Positions 53,871-64,000 of a stretch of DNA of 64,000 nucleotides are shown here, piece by piece. Source of the stretch: Paragonimus westermani (lineage: Eukaryota; Platyhelminthes; Trematoda; Plagiorchiida; Troglotrematidae); NCBI GenBank assembly GCA_008508345.1, contig QNGE01001301.1, positions 26,408-90,407 of the forward strand, in the 5' to 3' direction. The translations under genes and the position numbers were made by a program. Under the pieces are notes generated by a model that saw nothing but the letters and a program-made list of their open reading frames with translations, had not been told where the DNA came from and did not search any database. Position 1 is the first letter of the stretch. Each line of letters opens with the position of its first letter.

Positions 53871-55239
53871 CATATATGTTGCAGTTCTTTCTGTCCGGGA
53901 ACATCTGCGCTGTTCAACAAGTGATTGTTCCCTTTAGGTTATTTTTCCCATCGTTACCGTCCTATCTTTTCATCACCACTTTCAGCTTTGAACCCTTCCT
54001 ACGGGTACAACGGCTTGGGTTGCTCTTAATCCTGGCAATGGTTCACGAATTTGCTGTGTCTTTTTTCGGAAATGTATGACTGCTGTCTCTTCCCGCTTTG
54101 AGGTATATGAGGCATGGACAGAGATCGTCATTTGATGTACTAAATTAGTTGAACATATGCAGCAAGATTTCTCGCCTTTCTTACCTGCATGAACTGACCT
54201 ATTTTACTGTATCAATAAAAGCCTTTGGGTCAGCTTCACAGCAGTGATGGAATTAGGCAACAGAAGACTGGGAATCTATGAGTAATTCGATTGTAATATT
54301 TTATTTGCCTCAAGGAGACCGTTGTAATTAAAAGCTCGAACGTTCTCTCGGATCGATCCTTGCCCATAGGGGGAAACAGTGCGGGGATTCACTTTATCTT
54401 CGATCTGGACTAACTTTGCATTGAATTGATAAATTAATCTAATGTGTCAAAACTACATTTTCCAGTTGCATGCCCTGAGTCTGCTCTTATTTAAGCGAGC
54501 AGCGTGCTATCCGTGCTTCAGTATACTGTATGCGATAGTGTTACACAACTTCTGTACGCATACCTACAGAACATCAATGTGTATATAGCAAATACCCTAA
54601 CATATGTTGGGTTTGGGACTAGTGCAGACCAGAAGGAAAAATTGTACGGTCTCCCAAACGAGCTGGATTCCAAAGCCCCACTTTCTGCATCCCTTCCCCA
54701 AGTTGAACCATCCATCAAACTCGAAGCATGGTTTCTGCGAAGACAGTAACTAGACGACACTTAGACTCGAGAAGAGATAAGTCCACGCCGACCACTGTGT
54801 GCATGTAAGCTACTTTTCATACGGCGATAGCCCACTTGTGTATCCAACTTCACATGCCAACAGAGATCGGGCTCAATAACCTTATCACACCTTCCTCAAA
54901 ATTTTCAAAGCAGCTACTACTACTAAGCTGTAGTACTGGGAGAGGCCATAACTCCTTGGCAAGGCTAGCAAAGGAAGGAAACCTATCGTGTACTCAAATT
55001 CTTTAGTGCACAAACCTCACAACAGCCAGTCAAATAGATAATGTGCTCGCATGGATAGTGTGGCACGAAACGGCGCTGTGTAGCATTACATCCGTGTACG
55101 CAAACAACTTATTACAGTCAGACAATCAGAGTTCCCATGAGACCATTCTAAAAAGAGGTAGGAACTTAATTGTCCACGTCTCCGAGCCGGTCATACAGAA
55201 TTTTGAACACAGGAAATCCTTCGAAATATAAACGAGCTT
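53871..55239. other. No recognisable gene
   Basis: Frames up to 81 codons (54504-54749) with an antisense frame of similar length; no motif recognised. Confidence 0.4.
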
Positions 55240-56570
55240 TAGGAAGAGGTCTGAAGCTACGGGTTCGCCCCAGTGTTGAGAGAGCTGTCCAGTACGAACA
55301 TATGGTTTGAAGAGCGTGTACTAGACAGAAAGAATCGGTGAGTTTTATACAAAAGAACCCACAACGATGTGGTTAAAATAAGAGTGACTGCACCTCTATC
55401 GTATAAGATTAACCTGCCACGCGAAATCAAACGTAATCCCGAGCGGTTTTATGGCTATACCTAAGCCAGATCCTCCTTACTGAAGGAAAGTGAGACCTCT
55501 AATTCCGAAGTCGTGATTATGGTGGATAAGGATATCACGTTCCGTGAAGCTGAGCGACTGACAGTCTTGTTGAGCAGCACAAAATTAGCAGGGTTAGATG
55601 GCATTCACCCGGCTATCTTAAAACCGCTGTCCAGAATTCAGACTTTGTCCCTTGCCCGTATGTTTAGTCTCACATTGGATACCGGTGTAATCATGAGGGA
55701 TTAGAAGGAAGCCTCGTGGTAATGCATCGGTTATTTCACACTACCGATCAGCAAGTTTGGCCAACGTCGTCTGCAAAATCGTTGAACGCATACTACGGAA
55801 GATAATCTGTACATTTCTTAGTGTGGGGGCATCGTTTTAGTCTCTTCAACATGACTTTCGAAAGAGTTGATCATATCCTACCAACATGCTGAAGTTTATG
55901 GAAACTGTCACAGGGAAGTTAAACAGAAGAATAGTGGTAAAGGCGTCTTCCTTAGACGTCTATGGAACTTTCGGTTTTGTTAACCACAGGGCATTCAGTT
56001 AGAAGCTATGAGAGGCAGGAAAGTCATGTACAATTTTTGAGTCTGGACTTTTCCATTTAGAAATCGTGTATGGTGAGTGCAGTAAGCCTGTCTGGCGAAG
56101 ACTACCTGCTAAATAGCGTACTAAAGTCATCCATCCCCGCTTAGTCTATTTTACCTCTGTACTGATTGTTTAAGGTTATACTGGATGTGGGCACCCCCTC
56201 GGATTTGCCGCTGAGCGTTCGAGTGAGTTGTTTTATCTGGTGCCATCCAGCTGACAACTAGTTATCTTAGGAACTCACAAGGACAGATGATCGAATTGTT
56301 GATAAAGTAACGAACGAGAGATGCGGGCACTCATACGTCCAACATTTACCCGCCTCCTTAGTTTGTCGCAGCTGCGACGAAAACACGACAAACGTTTTAA
56401 TTACTGGAATCCGCGATCGCTGACCTACATCCACCAGTGTTTCTACAGTTATATTTGGCCATAGTATGCCCGCACCTGGTATACTGTGCCCATGATTGAT
56501 CGGTATCTCAAATGGGGCACTACCGTTGTCGAGTAGTTACAAGGTATAAGCAAGGTGTGCAGTTGGTGTA
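55240..56570 (+). mobile_element. LINE RT remnant (LINE-F)
   Basis: The frame 55513-55704 reads DKDITFREAERLTVLLSSTK, then LAGLDGIHPAILKPLSR and LARMFSLTLDTGVI, the segment just before RT (the PGPDGIHP-like block). Shifted frames follow with TNMLKFMETVTGKLNRR (about 55881-55931), SSLDVYGTFGFVNHRAFS (the FxKAFDxVPH block, badly decayed) and, near 56440, LYLAIVCPHLVYCAHD (thumb block). Catalytic residues are lost. Confidence 0.7.
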
Positions 56571-58089
56571 TATAAGCAAAGAAGACATCATCATCATAGA
56601 CAGCAATACGTCAGTTGTTCACACTCATGCTCAACTGCCACACAACCATGAAGAAAAAACAAACCCTATATAGGAAGAGAAGGAAAAAAGAAGGGGGCAG
56701 GAAGGGACCTAACTACTGAAAATAATTACGTCTATATTCAAACATTCAACATCAAGATGCTTACACCTTGCAAACAAACAACCGAGCTGCAAGTGAGAGT
56801 AAGGCGTCATCAACAAGACAGAAGGAGACTGAGATCACTGAAGTTATTGTCGTTTGAACGAAGGAGCTTAAGTAGGGATTCTGTTAAAGCGTGTAAAATT
56901 ACACTTGTCTTTCGGCTTGTTTATTTGTGATTCGAAAGGATCACTGTTTGGGAATCTGTGGTGAAAATCTACTCGATTGACCGCCTATCCAAACCCCGAC
57001 ACAGTAGAAGATCTAACAGGGGACCAATCCAAACGTCGCGTTAAGAATACCACACTAGGATTACACGAAAACCTTCAATGTCACGCCTTCCGTTATTCGC
57101 CAGTTTCTTTGTTCTGTATTACACCAATTAGCTTACAGTTTGTAACCCTCCTTGTGCCAGTACGATCAGCCAATGACAGACTGTGGTTTCTCTAGTACTG
57201 TTGCACATCCATAAACTCGGCTTCTCGTTTCATGAATGTGAGCTGCTTGCTGCAACCATTACGACCTCTTATTACCTGCGTGAGCAGTTTCAATTCAAGT
57301 GCGATTTTTAAGGCTGTTCGAAGTTCTTAATTCCGAGTGTTGTAGGGTCACAGATGCACAGATCGAGAGAACGAGATGAGATTTGACTGTCCGTCTTAAC
57401 TCTTTCACCATTTAGGCTATCACTTAGTGGAACAACCTACCAATAAAGATTATGGAGGTCGCAAGCGCAGATGTATTCAAGCAAGAACTAGATGGGTTTT
57501 GGAATAACTTGTTTCGTTTTTTTACATCAGTTTGGTGGTACAGTTTGGGCTTTCCCTTCGGAGTAACTAGAATGTATAGTCCCCTTTTCTCATCTCTTTC
57601 TCACCGCTCGAACATGTTACATCGGCAGAAAAGGCAGTCTGCCCAATCTCCGGATTACACCAATCAAGAATTTGAGCGTCAGTAGGCGTAGACCTTCATC
57701 AAGTCCTGTAGTTCGAATCGAAAATTGAAATTAACGAATCTGGGCAAAGCCGTTTTTGTAAAGACAAAATACTTCTCCTGTGCGTATAGGCACTGTTAAC
57801 TCATCGGTTTTCGAGCTCGACTTGAGGATCGCTTTCCGTTTTAGTTCAAACACTGCACGTATTTCCCACGTTTCAGCATTATCATGCTCGACTTCGTGTT
57901 TTTAACCGCCGAGATACGGAACTGTCAGTTGTTGCTGCGTGTTATTTCCGTTAATCCATTGAACCGAAATGAACTATTTTATGCGTGGTGCTTGCTGTAT
58001 TCCTTAAGGGTGATAGTAAGCCCTGTCATCAATGTAGCCGTGGTGGACAAGTTTGGATGTGTTTAACCTTCATCCACTAACACTTCAGT
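56571..58089. other. No recognisable gene
   Basis: Begins with purine-rich DNA (about 56640-56720). Forward frames at 56977-57195 and 57452-57685 show no known motif. The last 200 bases may belong to the Penelope-like fragment. Confidence 0.4.
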
Positions 58090-58990
58090 GAGGACTAGTG
58101 TTGAACGATGGGTTGAACCTTAACAGCAAATGGCCTTCGTAAAAAACTACAGAAGCTCACAAGAAAAGCAACAAGCCGGTTCGAACCGTTCAAAAGAGTT
58201 CCATATTTTTGCAATTTGACGGGGACCCTCTGGTGAGTGATGTTACGCACGCACACGGCCACACAGTTGCGCTTGGTTCCCTCCACCAATGGACCACCTC
58301 TACGTGATCGCGAAAGCAGTCCTATATCTCATTTTTACCAATTCAGTGCGGTGACGTTCACATAGACAGAACGGACCGTTAACTGTTTCACCGAGTGGCA
58401 GAACACGTCTGAGAACGATCAAGACAACTGGTGACGCATTGCTCTTACACTGGTAAACCTGTGGCGTGAAGTCCCATATCGGTGACTAGGCCTGTCTTGG
58501 TAACGGGTCACTAGGTTGGTCCATGTAGATCATTGTTGTTAGCTTATTATTACGCAATCAACATCTGAGGTTACTGGTCCTTGGCGATGCGATCTCGATC
58601 CGATCTCACTAGCCGGTGTTGTATGTACAAAAGCGATTGAAACCACCCGTCGGGTTACTGTGTTGATTACGTATTGCTTTATGTGAGTGTGTGCATGTCC
58701 ATCCCCTGTCCGTCTTCTATTTTCTGATATATGTAGTGTTTGTTTCGTTCGCTACTAATGCTGGTAAATGAAGTGTTGTATCGCAACGCACGTCTCTTTT
58801 GTGGCCTGATAAATTTAACAGAGAGAGCCCACTGTTCGATGAATAATGACCTGTCTCTCCGCCTAGTGAATGAGTGGATTAAGCAATCTAAACGACACTT
58901 CAGCTGACGAGCCATACCATTCGGTCTTTCGATGTAGTGATAGGCAGTAATGTTCTCGACCACCTCGTCCTATTCTGTAGCTTTGTTCCA
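58090..58990 (+). mobile_element. Penelope-like element fragment, C-terminal part
   Basis: Forward frames read RTHTATQLRLVPSTNGPPLR, then PISHFYQFSAVTFT and TDR/ERTV-like residues, and later CTKAIETTRR. These align block by block with the other Penelope-like copy at 62750-63350 (RTYAVAQLRLVQTTEEP, TDRQL, VCTDVVETTHR). The region spans the end of RT, the linker and the start of the GIY-YIG-like endonuclease. No catalytic RT motif is present. It points toward EMC3. Confidence 0.65.
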
Positions 58991-59805
58991 CCAGTCAGTT
59001 TGCTAAAGTACATTGGTGGTCAGGTTTTCTGCTGTTTTCACTGACCTCTTTTTTTGATTGATGCGGGTATTGTATAGGTGGTGATACTTATTAGGCGTCT
59101 TAAGGTTAATGTTTGTCATCAGTTGTTTCTATCTCGGAACTATGTGTACTAATTAAAAGAGCACAACTCCCGTCTCGAATGCTTAAGCTGCATTGGTTTG
59201 TCGAAAACTGGAAACACGACATAGGATCGTGTAAATTATTCGACCATGGATGTTGAACAACCACCAATTCAACGTATGTTTCACCATTTTACAGTCGAAC
59301 TCGTCTGTAACGAAACCGGGATAAACCTGATTGTTCGCTTTGTGGTATGAAGGATAGACGATGGTCTGGACTAAAGGTCAGCTATAACCCATCATTGTTG
59401 AACTTGACAACTTCATAGCTAGGCTTAGCTGTAATCTCATTAAATCTATGTACGATCTGTTGTGACGTACGTGGTTGCTTTTTGTGGATGCCTATCTTGT
59501 ACATGAATGATTTTTTATCAAATACACGAATCGTTTGATCTCAAATCGACTATTGTGGATCGCATAACTGAACGCTACACACGCTAGATGTTATGTAACC
59601 TTCAAGTTGATGTGTTTTCTTCCGTTTATGTGGCAGTTAAGCAACCGTGTCGATCGCCTATGTTGATTGTCACGGCTGTTGTGGGTTGTCATCGACTGAC
59701 CATCGAAACCTCCTGCCAGGTTACCCTCCTTCTATTTTCCTTCTCCGATGAAACAGCGCTCTAAAAAAAATTAAGGCTAACCAAGTGTGTCTTCTGATGT
59801 TCCAG
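58991..59805. other. Upstream flank of EMC3, no gene seen
   Basis: AT-rich DNA with short frames only. An a-run lies at 59762-59770. A candidate 3' splice acceptor for a 5' UTR intron or for trans-splicing ends it (AG at 59804-59805). Confidence 0.4.
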
Positions 59806-59880
59806 TTCCCAGTTCGCGCAGTATGGCCGAGCTGTTTTTGGATCCGGCAATACGGTTTTGGGTCTTCCTTCCGCTTGTAA
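59797..59880 (+). other. Upstream ATG frame overlapping the EMC3 start
   Basis: An ATG at 59797 opens a frame of 27 codons that overlaps the EMC3 start in another phase. It would reduce EMC3 translation if it were in the mRNA. Splicing at the AG at 59804-59805 would remove it, leaving a 17-base leader. Confidence 0.4.
59804..59805 (+). other. Candidate splice acceptor before the EMC3 start (cis or trans)
   Basis: The sequence cttctgatgttccag ends 17 bases before the EMC3 ATG. It could accept a 5' UTR exon or a spliced leader, as is common in flatworms. The polypyrimidine part is only moderate. Inference from position and sequence. Confidence 0.35.
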
Positions 59881-60714
59881 TTATAACGTTCTTGTTTGGA
59901 GTGATTCGTCACTACACAACAATTATTTTTGCAAGCGAAAAGAAAAGCGAACTGGAGAATATAAGTGACACGTAAGTGCATTTGATCACAAGCTTATTAT
60001 CCTGTTTTAGTCATGCTTTACTTCGCAGTCGGTTACTGCGAGAAAACGGCAAGTATCTCCCTGTCAGAGTAAGATAAAAGTTTCATTACTGAGTACAAAA
60101 GGCTTTTAAAATGCGCAAGTATTTCTTTAACGATAAAGAACACGGCTTTTTCCGCAATCAGAAACGCGAAAGTTCCGCAGGAAATCCCATGACAGGCAAT
60201 CATTTTTAATTGAATGATATTTTTCTTATTGCAGACCCATCTATGGCTTCAGAGATGTTAAAGGGTAACGCACTGAACATGGTGCCCATGATAGTAATCG
60301 GGAGCTGGATTAACTGGGCTTTTTCAGGATTTCTGACAACTAAAGTTCCATTTCCTCTGACTTACCGGTTTAAGCCAATGCTTCAAAGGGGCTGTGAATC
60401 ACTTACCTCACTAGATGCGTCTTGGTAAAAGGCGATTTACATTGTTTCGTGATGCCTATTTATTTTTTAGGGTCAGTTCCGCCTCGTGGTATTTTTTGAA
60501 CATATTTGGTTTGCGAAGTATGTACGGTCTAGTGTTGGGATCAGACAATGCAGCAGAACAGCCAATGTTCATGTCCGATCATACACCGCCTGCAGCACAA
60601 CCACCTCAAGATATGCAGAAAGCTTTCAAAGCAGAATGGGAGGCTTTGGAAGTTGTGGATCATCATTGGGCTTTGGCAGATTGCGAAATGCGTCTACTGA
60701 ACGATTTGAAATGA
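59823..60714 (+). CDS. EMC3: ER membrane protein complex subunit 3 (EMC3/TMEM111), 5 exons
   Basis: Exons 59823-59971, 60011-60068, 60102-60195, 60235-60424 and 60471-60714 join in frame to 244 codons plus TGA. Introns are 39, 33, 39 and 46 bases; the third starts with GC instead of GT. The protein is a member of the Oxa1/YidC/GET1 insertase superfamily and the catalytic-core subunit of the complex that inserts tail-anchored and multipass proteins into the ER membrane. Visible: N-terminal segment [11 protein letters not shown], membrane segment 1 at residues 11-27, basic loop with [13 protein letters not shown], the conserved NPMTDPSM then MLKGN, segment 2 at about 115-134 ([16 protein letters not shown]), [17 protein letters not shown], segment 3 at about 165-187 ([20 protein letters not shown]), and [10 protein letters not shown] near the end. 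It is slightly shorter than the human protein (261), mostly at the C-terminus. It is the only intact host gene recognised here. The start is the first in-frame ATG and fits the family. Confidence 0.96.
60196..60234 (+). other. GC-AG intron in EMC3
   Basis: Intron 3 reads cag|gcaatc at the donor and attgcag at the acceptor. The 39 bases hold no GT at all. A GT 23 bases upstream (at 60173) would also keep the frame but would delete eight residues including the conserved NPMT, so the GC donor is preferred. Confidence 0.8.
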
Positions 60715-61818
60715 CGAACCTGTTTACCTTAGTATCCATGTAGGCTCATATGCCTCTATTTGTCCTCTTTAAGGCCTATCTTCAGTTGCTTCTGTAATCC
60801 GAATTTTTTCGGGGGTTCTGTAATATTCATGCGTTTGCGCCCTATACTACCATGAACAGAAAGTGCTTCTATTGAACGGTTACTCACGTTTTTGTGTTAT
60901 TTTATTTTGAGAAGGAATTACAGGTTTTAACTCGGAATAGGGAAGCCTCGAGAATTCGGCTCCATTAAAATGTGTTCCCTCGTTAGACTCGCGGGTTCGG
61001 TGGTTGTGCAGTTGTTTGTCAAGTTTGTTCGACTACTATGTCACTTTGAATCATTTGTGTTTCGTAAGACTGTTTGTTGTCGGGAAATTGCTCCATGTTG
61101 CCAAAAATTTTGTTGGTCAATTTCGCGGTTGGCAAGAATGTCAAATAAACAAAAACCGTACTACTTAGGTGATACGAGAAGAACCATGAGTGTGGGTGTG
61201 GTCATATATAGATATGTAACGGGACCTGGTTGTGTGTGTGGATATATATTTGTAATAATCGGAATAAAGTGAGTGATTATAATCGAACAAACGTTTGAAA
61301 ACAGCTTACCTTATTTAGACAGATGGAAGTAGGGTAAATCCAATGCTTCCGGAATGATGACCTGGAAAATTTCGATTCTTTGATTAGAAAACCAGGAAAA
61401 AGACACCGGAGATCAATACAACCTGTGGAAGGGGATGAACGTGTGTTCACAATGACGTTTGAAAGCGACTTTGGACATGAAACAGAAAGTGACTTTTCTC
61501 ACTTTGGGAAAACTGTTGGCATGTGATTGTTGTTGACTTGTGATTGAATGACGTTTAAGTATTTAACAGATTGTGATTTAGAACCAGCGTTGTTTTCGAC
61601 TAACAACCGAAAACTGCTGGTAAGTGGTGGAAGTGGTGCGTTACTGTATTTGGATGTACCGGGCGATAAAAAACACGCTTTAATCTAATCGGCCAGTTTA
61701 ATGAGTCTGCTATCCAGAGTAAGAGGGAGAATATCTCTGAGTGCCGAACTCTGAAAACGACGATTGCTTATTCTAGCATGAGAAAGAGAAAAGTGGAGAA
61801 AAGGTAGCATGGTAAACA
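60715..61818. other. EMC3 3' flank, no second gene seen
   Basis: AATAAA hexamers occur at 61144-61149 and 61263-61268 and could serve as EMC3 polyadenylation signals, though the first lies 430 bases after the stop. The forward frame 60970-61272 (100 codons) is rich in cysteine and valine and is not recognised. Confidence 0.4.
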
Positions 61819-62226
61819 TCATCCGGTTTCGTGATGAGTAAGAAAAATACTAGAAAGTTCAAACATGCGAATTGGGAACAGTGCGGAAGTATGTTGACTG
61901 GCAAGATTGTTAACGGTGGCTAGGTACCATACCTTTTGAATAACAAAAACTTGATCTCCGTTATTGTGTAACTGAAAGATTTGTTGCAATCTAAAGAACA
62001 GGAACAGTCTGTCCGCAACTCTCAGTGTAACTGTCTGGTGTGTGAACCAACGGATTAAGGTCCCCGATGTTATCTGCTGGCGTCCTGCCGAGTGCACTGA
62101 AGTTATCACGGGTGGTAGATGATGAGTAATATACGCTGGGACTAGGAAAGTCCCGCAACGTTTTGGATCTAAGGACTCAAAAAATTCTGAAACTTTTCCT
62201 TCGAGGATCTGTGTATTTTTATTCAC
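61819..62226 (-). CDS. Unrecognised 135-codon open frame
   Basis: Open from MNKNTQILEGKVSEFFESLD to FLTHHETG. It lies on the same strand as, and about 500 bases beyond, the Penelope-like element at 62.75-64.0 kb, and could be its 3' tail or an unrelated remnant. No domain recognised. Confidence 0.2.
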   Translation of the reverse strand: MNKNTQILEGKVSEFFESLDPKRCGTFLVPAYITHHLPPVITSVHSAGRQQITSGTLIRWFTHQTVTLRVADRLFLFFRLQQIFQLHNNGDQVFVIQKVWYLATVNNLASQHTSALFPIRMFELSSIFLTHHETG

Positions 62227-62749
62227 CTTTGACGCAGTCTACGCAAATCGCAAAAAATTCTTCGGGGCGACGGACCTAAGCTTTTATACGCTTCTAGAAT
62301 TTGGGTTTAGGCAGTTTTCAAGACCCAGTCATGCATAGCGATCCGCTTCCTTGAAAAGAGTCTCATTTTGGGAGGACGACGGAAGTTATAGTGAATAAAA
62401 ACATGCTCGACGAAATTAGTTTTCGAACCGACTGAGGAGTTCACCGTGAACTTCGACTTATACAAAGGTGCATTGTCATTGTGCAGGTACCATCAACATA
62501 ACACCATCAAGGAAAGCCTTAGTACGCTGTGTAGGTGTCAGAGCCTAACCTTTCAGATCCATCTTTCCGAGAGAAAACTGTCGTTGTTACTTTCCCGGTC
62601 ATTTTTGGGCGTTTGAGTTCTCTCTGGAAGGTGCCCCAACTTTTGTCTGTTTCCATTTATGGGACTAAGGCAGGAGGTGTGTATCCAGATCTCATCTCCA
62701 AAACTTAGTTGAGAGAACCCGCTCACTTCGAACGAAATTTAGCATGACG
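62227..62749. other. No recognisable gene
   Basis: Short frames only; probably the 3' part of the Penelope-like element, but no motif can be named. Confidence 0.35.
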
Positions 62750-64000
62750 CCGGTTTTTATCGTCGCAGAAGTGTTGCGATACGTTAACCTCATTTACTCT
62801 CATCAGTCTCAGACGTAAAACATGCAAGTCACACATGACAGACAAAGAGGTAGACATGGTGTGGACACGCATAGTCACGCCACGTACTATGTGATCACCA
62901 CCACTACAGCCCTATGGGTTGTCTCAACCACGTCTGTGCACGTAGCGCCGGCTGGTGAATTCTGACCAACATAGCCTCGCTAAAGGCCAGTAGCTTCCGG
63001 TTCTGGTGGCGTAGCAATATTTTAAATGATCGAATCGGGTCAACCTGGTGACCTGTTATCACGAGGTGTCTGGTAATCGAGTAGCGGATTCACCGATTTG
63101 GGACTGTTGGTCATGAATTGTTTTAACCAGTTCGTGACATGTTGTGCCACTCACTGGCAAAGCTGTCGGTCTGTTCCACCTATGTAAATGTCACCGCAAC
63201 TGGAAGCGTACTGGTAGACACCATGAGAGAAAATAATCAGACAAACTGTGTCCGCGATTGTGTAGAACGGGTTCTTCGGTGGTTTGAACCAAGCGTAGTT
63301 GGGCCACCGCATACGTACGGGATAGGGCAGGGTTCAATTTGTCCCTGATATCCCTTGCCACATGATCCCCTTGGAATTGCAAAAATAGAAACATGTCTTT
63401 CTTTTGAGCTGTTTGAACAGGCTCATGACACATGTTCATCATATTGTGAATGTCTATAAACTTCTCAGAACATTCGTGTCCCAGTAAAGTTTTTCTCATC
63501 TGCAGCTTATCAGGCGTGCAAATATGCTTCGCCCTATGAAATAGGGTTTTGACGAAACCCCGCTCGTGTGCTATCGGGGCAAAGCCAGAGAGTTGAAGAT
63601 ATTGTCCGTCCCATTTTGCTTTGTGGTGGACCGATCACCATAGTGTCCCGTCCTCACGCCTCGTGGTGAGTACATCTAAGAAAGCTAAACTTCCGTTTCA
63701 TTCAGCTTCGCGAGACATGGATAGGTTCGGGTGAAAAGAGTCAGGAAGGTTACAAGACAGGTCGAAATGATGAGTATCCGTAGAAATCTAAATATCACCA
63801 GCATACCGTTTGCACAATAAGGCTTTGCCAATATGTGGGACTTGCCGTTCTATCATTCTCAACTAGATGTCGGCTAATGTTGAGCCTAACGAACTACCTA
63901 TAACCACTCCGTCTATTTCCGGACCTGTACTGCTACCTTGACGAGGTGGTCGGGCTTGTGTACTGTTTTCATCCGGCGGGCTATGCTGACTAGGACTCCG
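62750..64000 (-). mobile_element. Penelope-like element, RT end and GIY-YIG-like region, runs off the window
   Basis: The minus strand from 64000 reads Penelope-type RT blocks: EIDGVVIGSSLGSTLAD, then CKRYAGDI at the catalytic box (usual YxDD, here YAGD), then GSLAFLDVLTTRREDGTL, AKWDGQYLQLSGFAPIAHER and GFVKTLFHRAKHICTPDKLQ. The open frame 63499-63191 follows, with FLQFQGDHVARDIRDKLNPA and RTYAVAQLRLVQTT. Beyond it, shifted frames give a degraded GIY-YIG-like part (TDRQL, AQHVTNWLKQFMTN, DPIRSF). The first half of RT lies outside the window. The catalytic Asp change and the stops show that the copy is dead. Confidence 0.8.

Noticed and set aside
60415..60743. The long forward frames 60415-60714 and 60486-60743 as independent genes
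   Set aside because: The first is the last EMC3 exon read through its intron; the second is a shifted frame of the same exon.
1..64000. tRNA, rRNA, CRISPR arrays, bacterial operons
   Set aside because: None seen by eye; the sequence is eukaryotic, and no cloverleaf or rRNA core sequence was recognised. A tRNA or SINE scan was not possible.

Overview
The window looks like nuclear DNA of a parasitic flatworm (Platyhelminthes, Neodermata: a fluke or a tapeworm). The reasons are one host gene, EMC3, split by introns of only 33 to 46 bases, and a repeat content made of CR1/jockey-like LINEs, several Ty3/gypsy lineages, Penelope-like elements and a ZSWIM3-type MULE transposase. The species cannot be named from the sequence. 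I see no rRNA or tRNA gene and no CRISPR array. The only ordinary cellular gene I can support is EMC3 (59823-60714); almost everything else that can be recognised is a transposable element, mostly decayed.

Layout. 1-6 kb: microsatellite, a retropepsin scrap, a MULE remnant (2.44-3.79 kb) and a CsRn1-like gypsy fragment (4.85-5.88 kb). 6-13.4 kb: a minus-strand gypsy element (gag zinc knuckle, protease, RT, RNase H, integrase, 3' LTR start at 6480) split by a LINE-A insertion (8556-11935) that carries an intact ORF2 of about 974 codons. 14.7-17.1 kb: LINE RT remnant, then gypsy gag and LTR. 18.3-20.4, 22.4-24.2 and 24.3-25.5 kb: three LINE remnants. 25.9-27.1 kb: further LINE pieces around a single N with an exact 154-base duplication. 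29.6-34.5 kb: a decayed minus-strand gypsy element. 34.6-37.4 kb: a LINE-A copy with ORF1 and ORF2 remnants, cut by a minus-strand CsRn1-like fragment (37.4-38.8 kb).

39.2-48.0 kb is the best-resolved structure: an old LINE-A copy interrupted by a gypsy element (40344-43367, with TG/CA ends and a 5-bp target duplication cccac) and, separately, by a young 5'-truncated LINE-A (44098-45418) whose RT is almost identical to the intact ORF2 at 8.8-11.7 kb. 48.2-50.6 kb holds LTR-like repeats. 50.7-56.6 kb holds LINE ORF1, endonuclease and RT pieces and a gypsy gag piece. 58.1-59.0 kb (+) and 62.75-64.0 kb (-) are Penelope-like fragments that point toward each other on either side of EMC3; the second runs off the window.

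I did not find a convincing new biological system. The observations worth following are the insertion chronology at 39-48 kb, the LINE-A family that may have been active recently, a possible non-autonomous LTR element at 48.8-50.6 kb, the splice architecture of EMC3, and a probable assembly artefact at 26.1 kb. All calls come from reading the six frames by eye; family names rest on motif recognition, not on searches.
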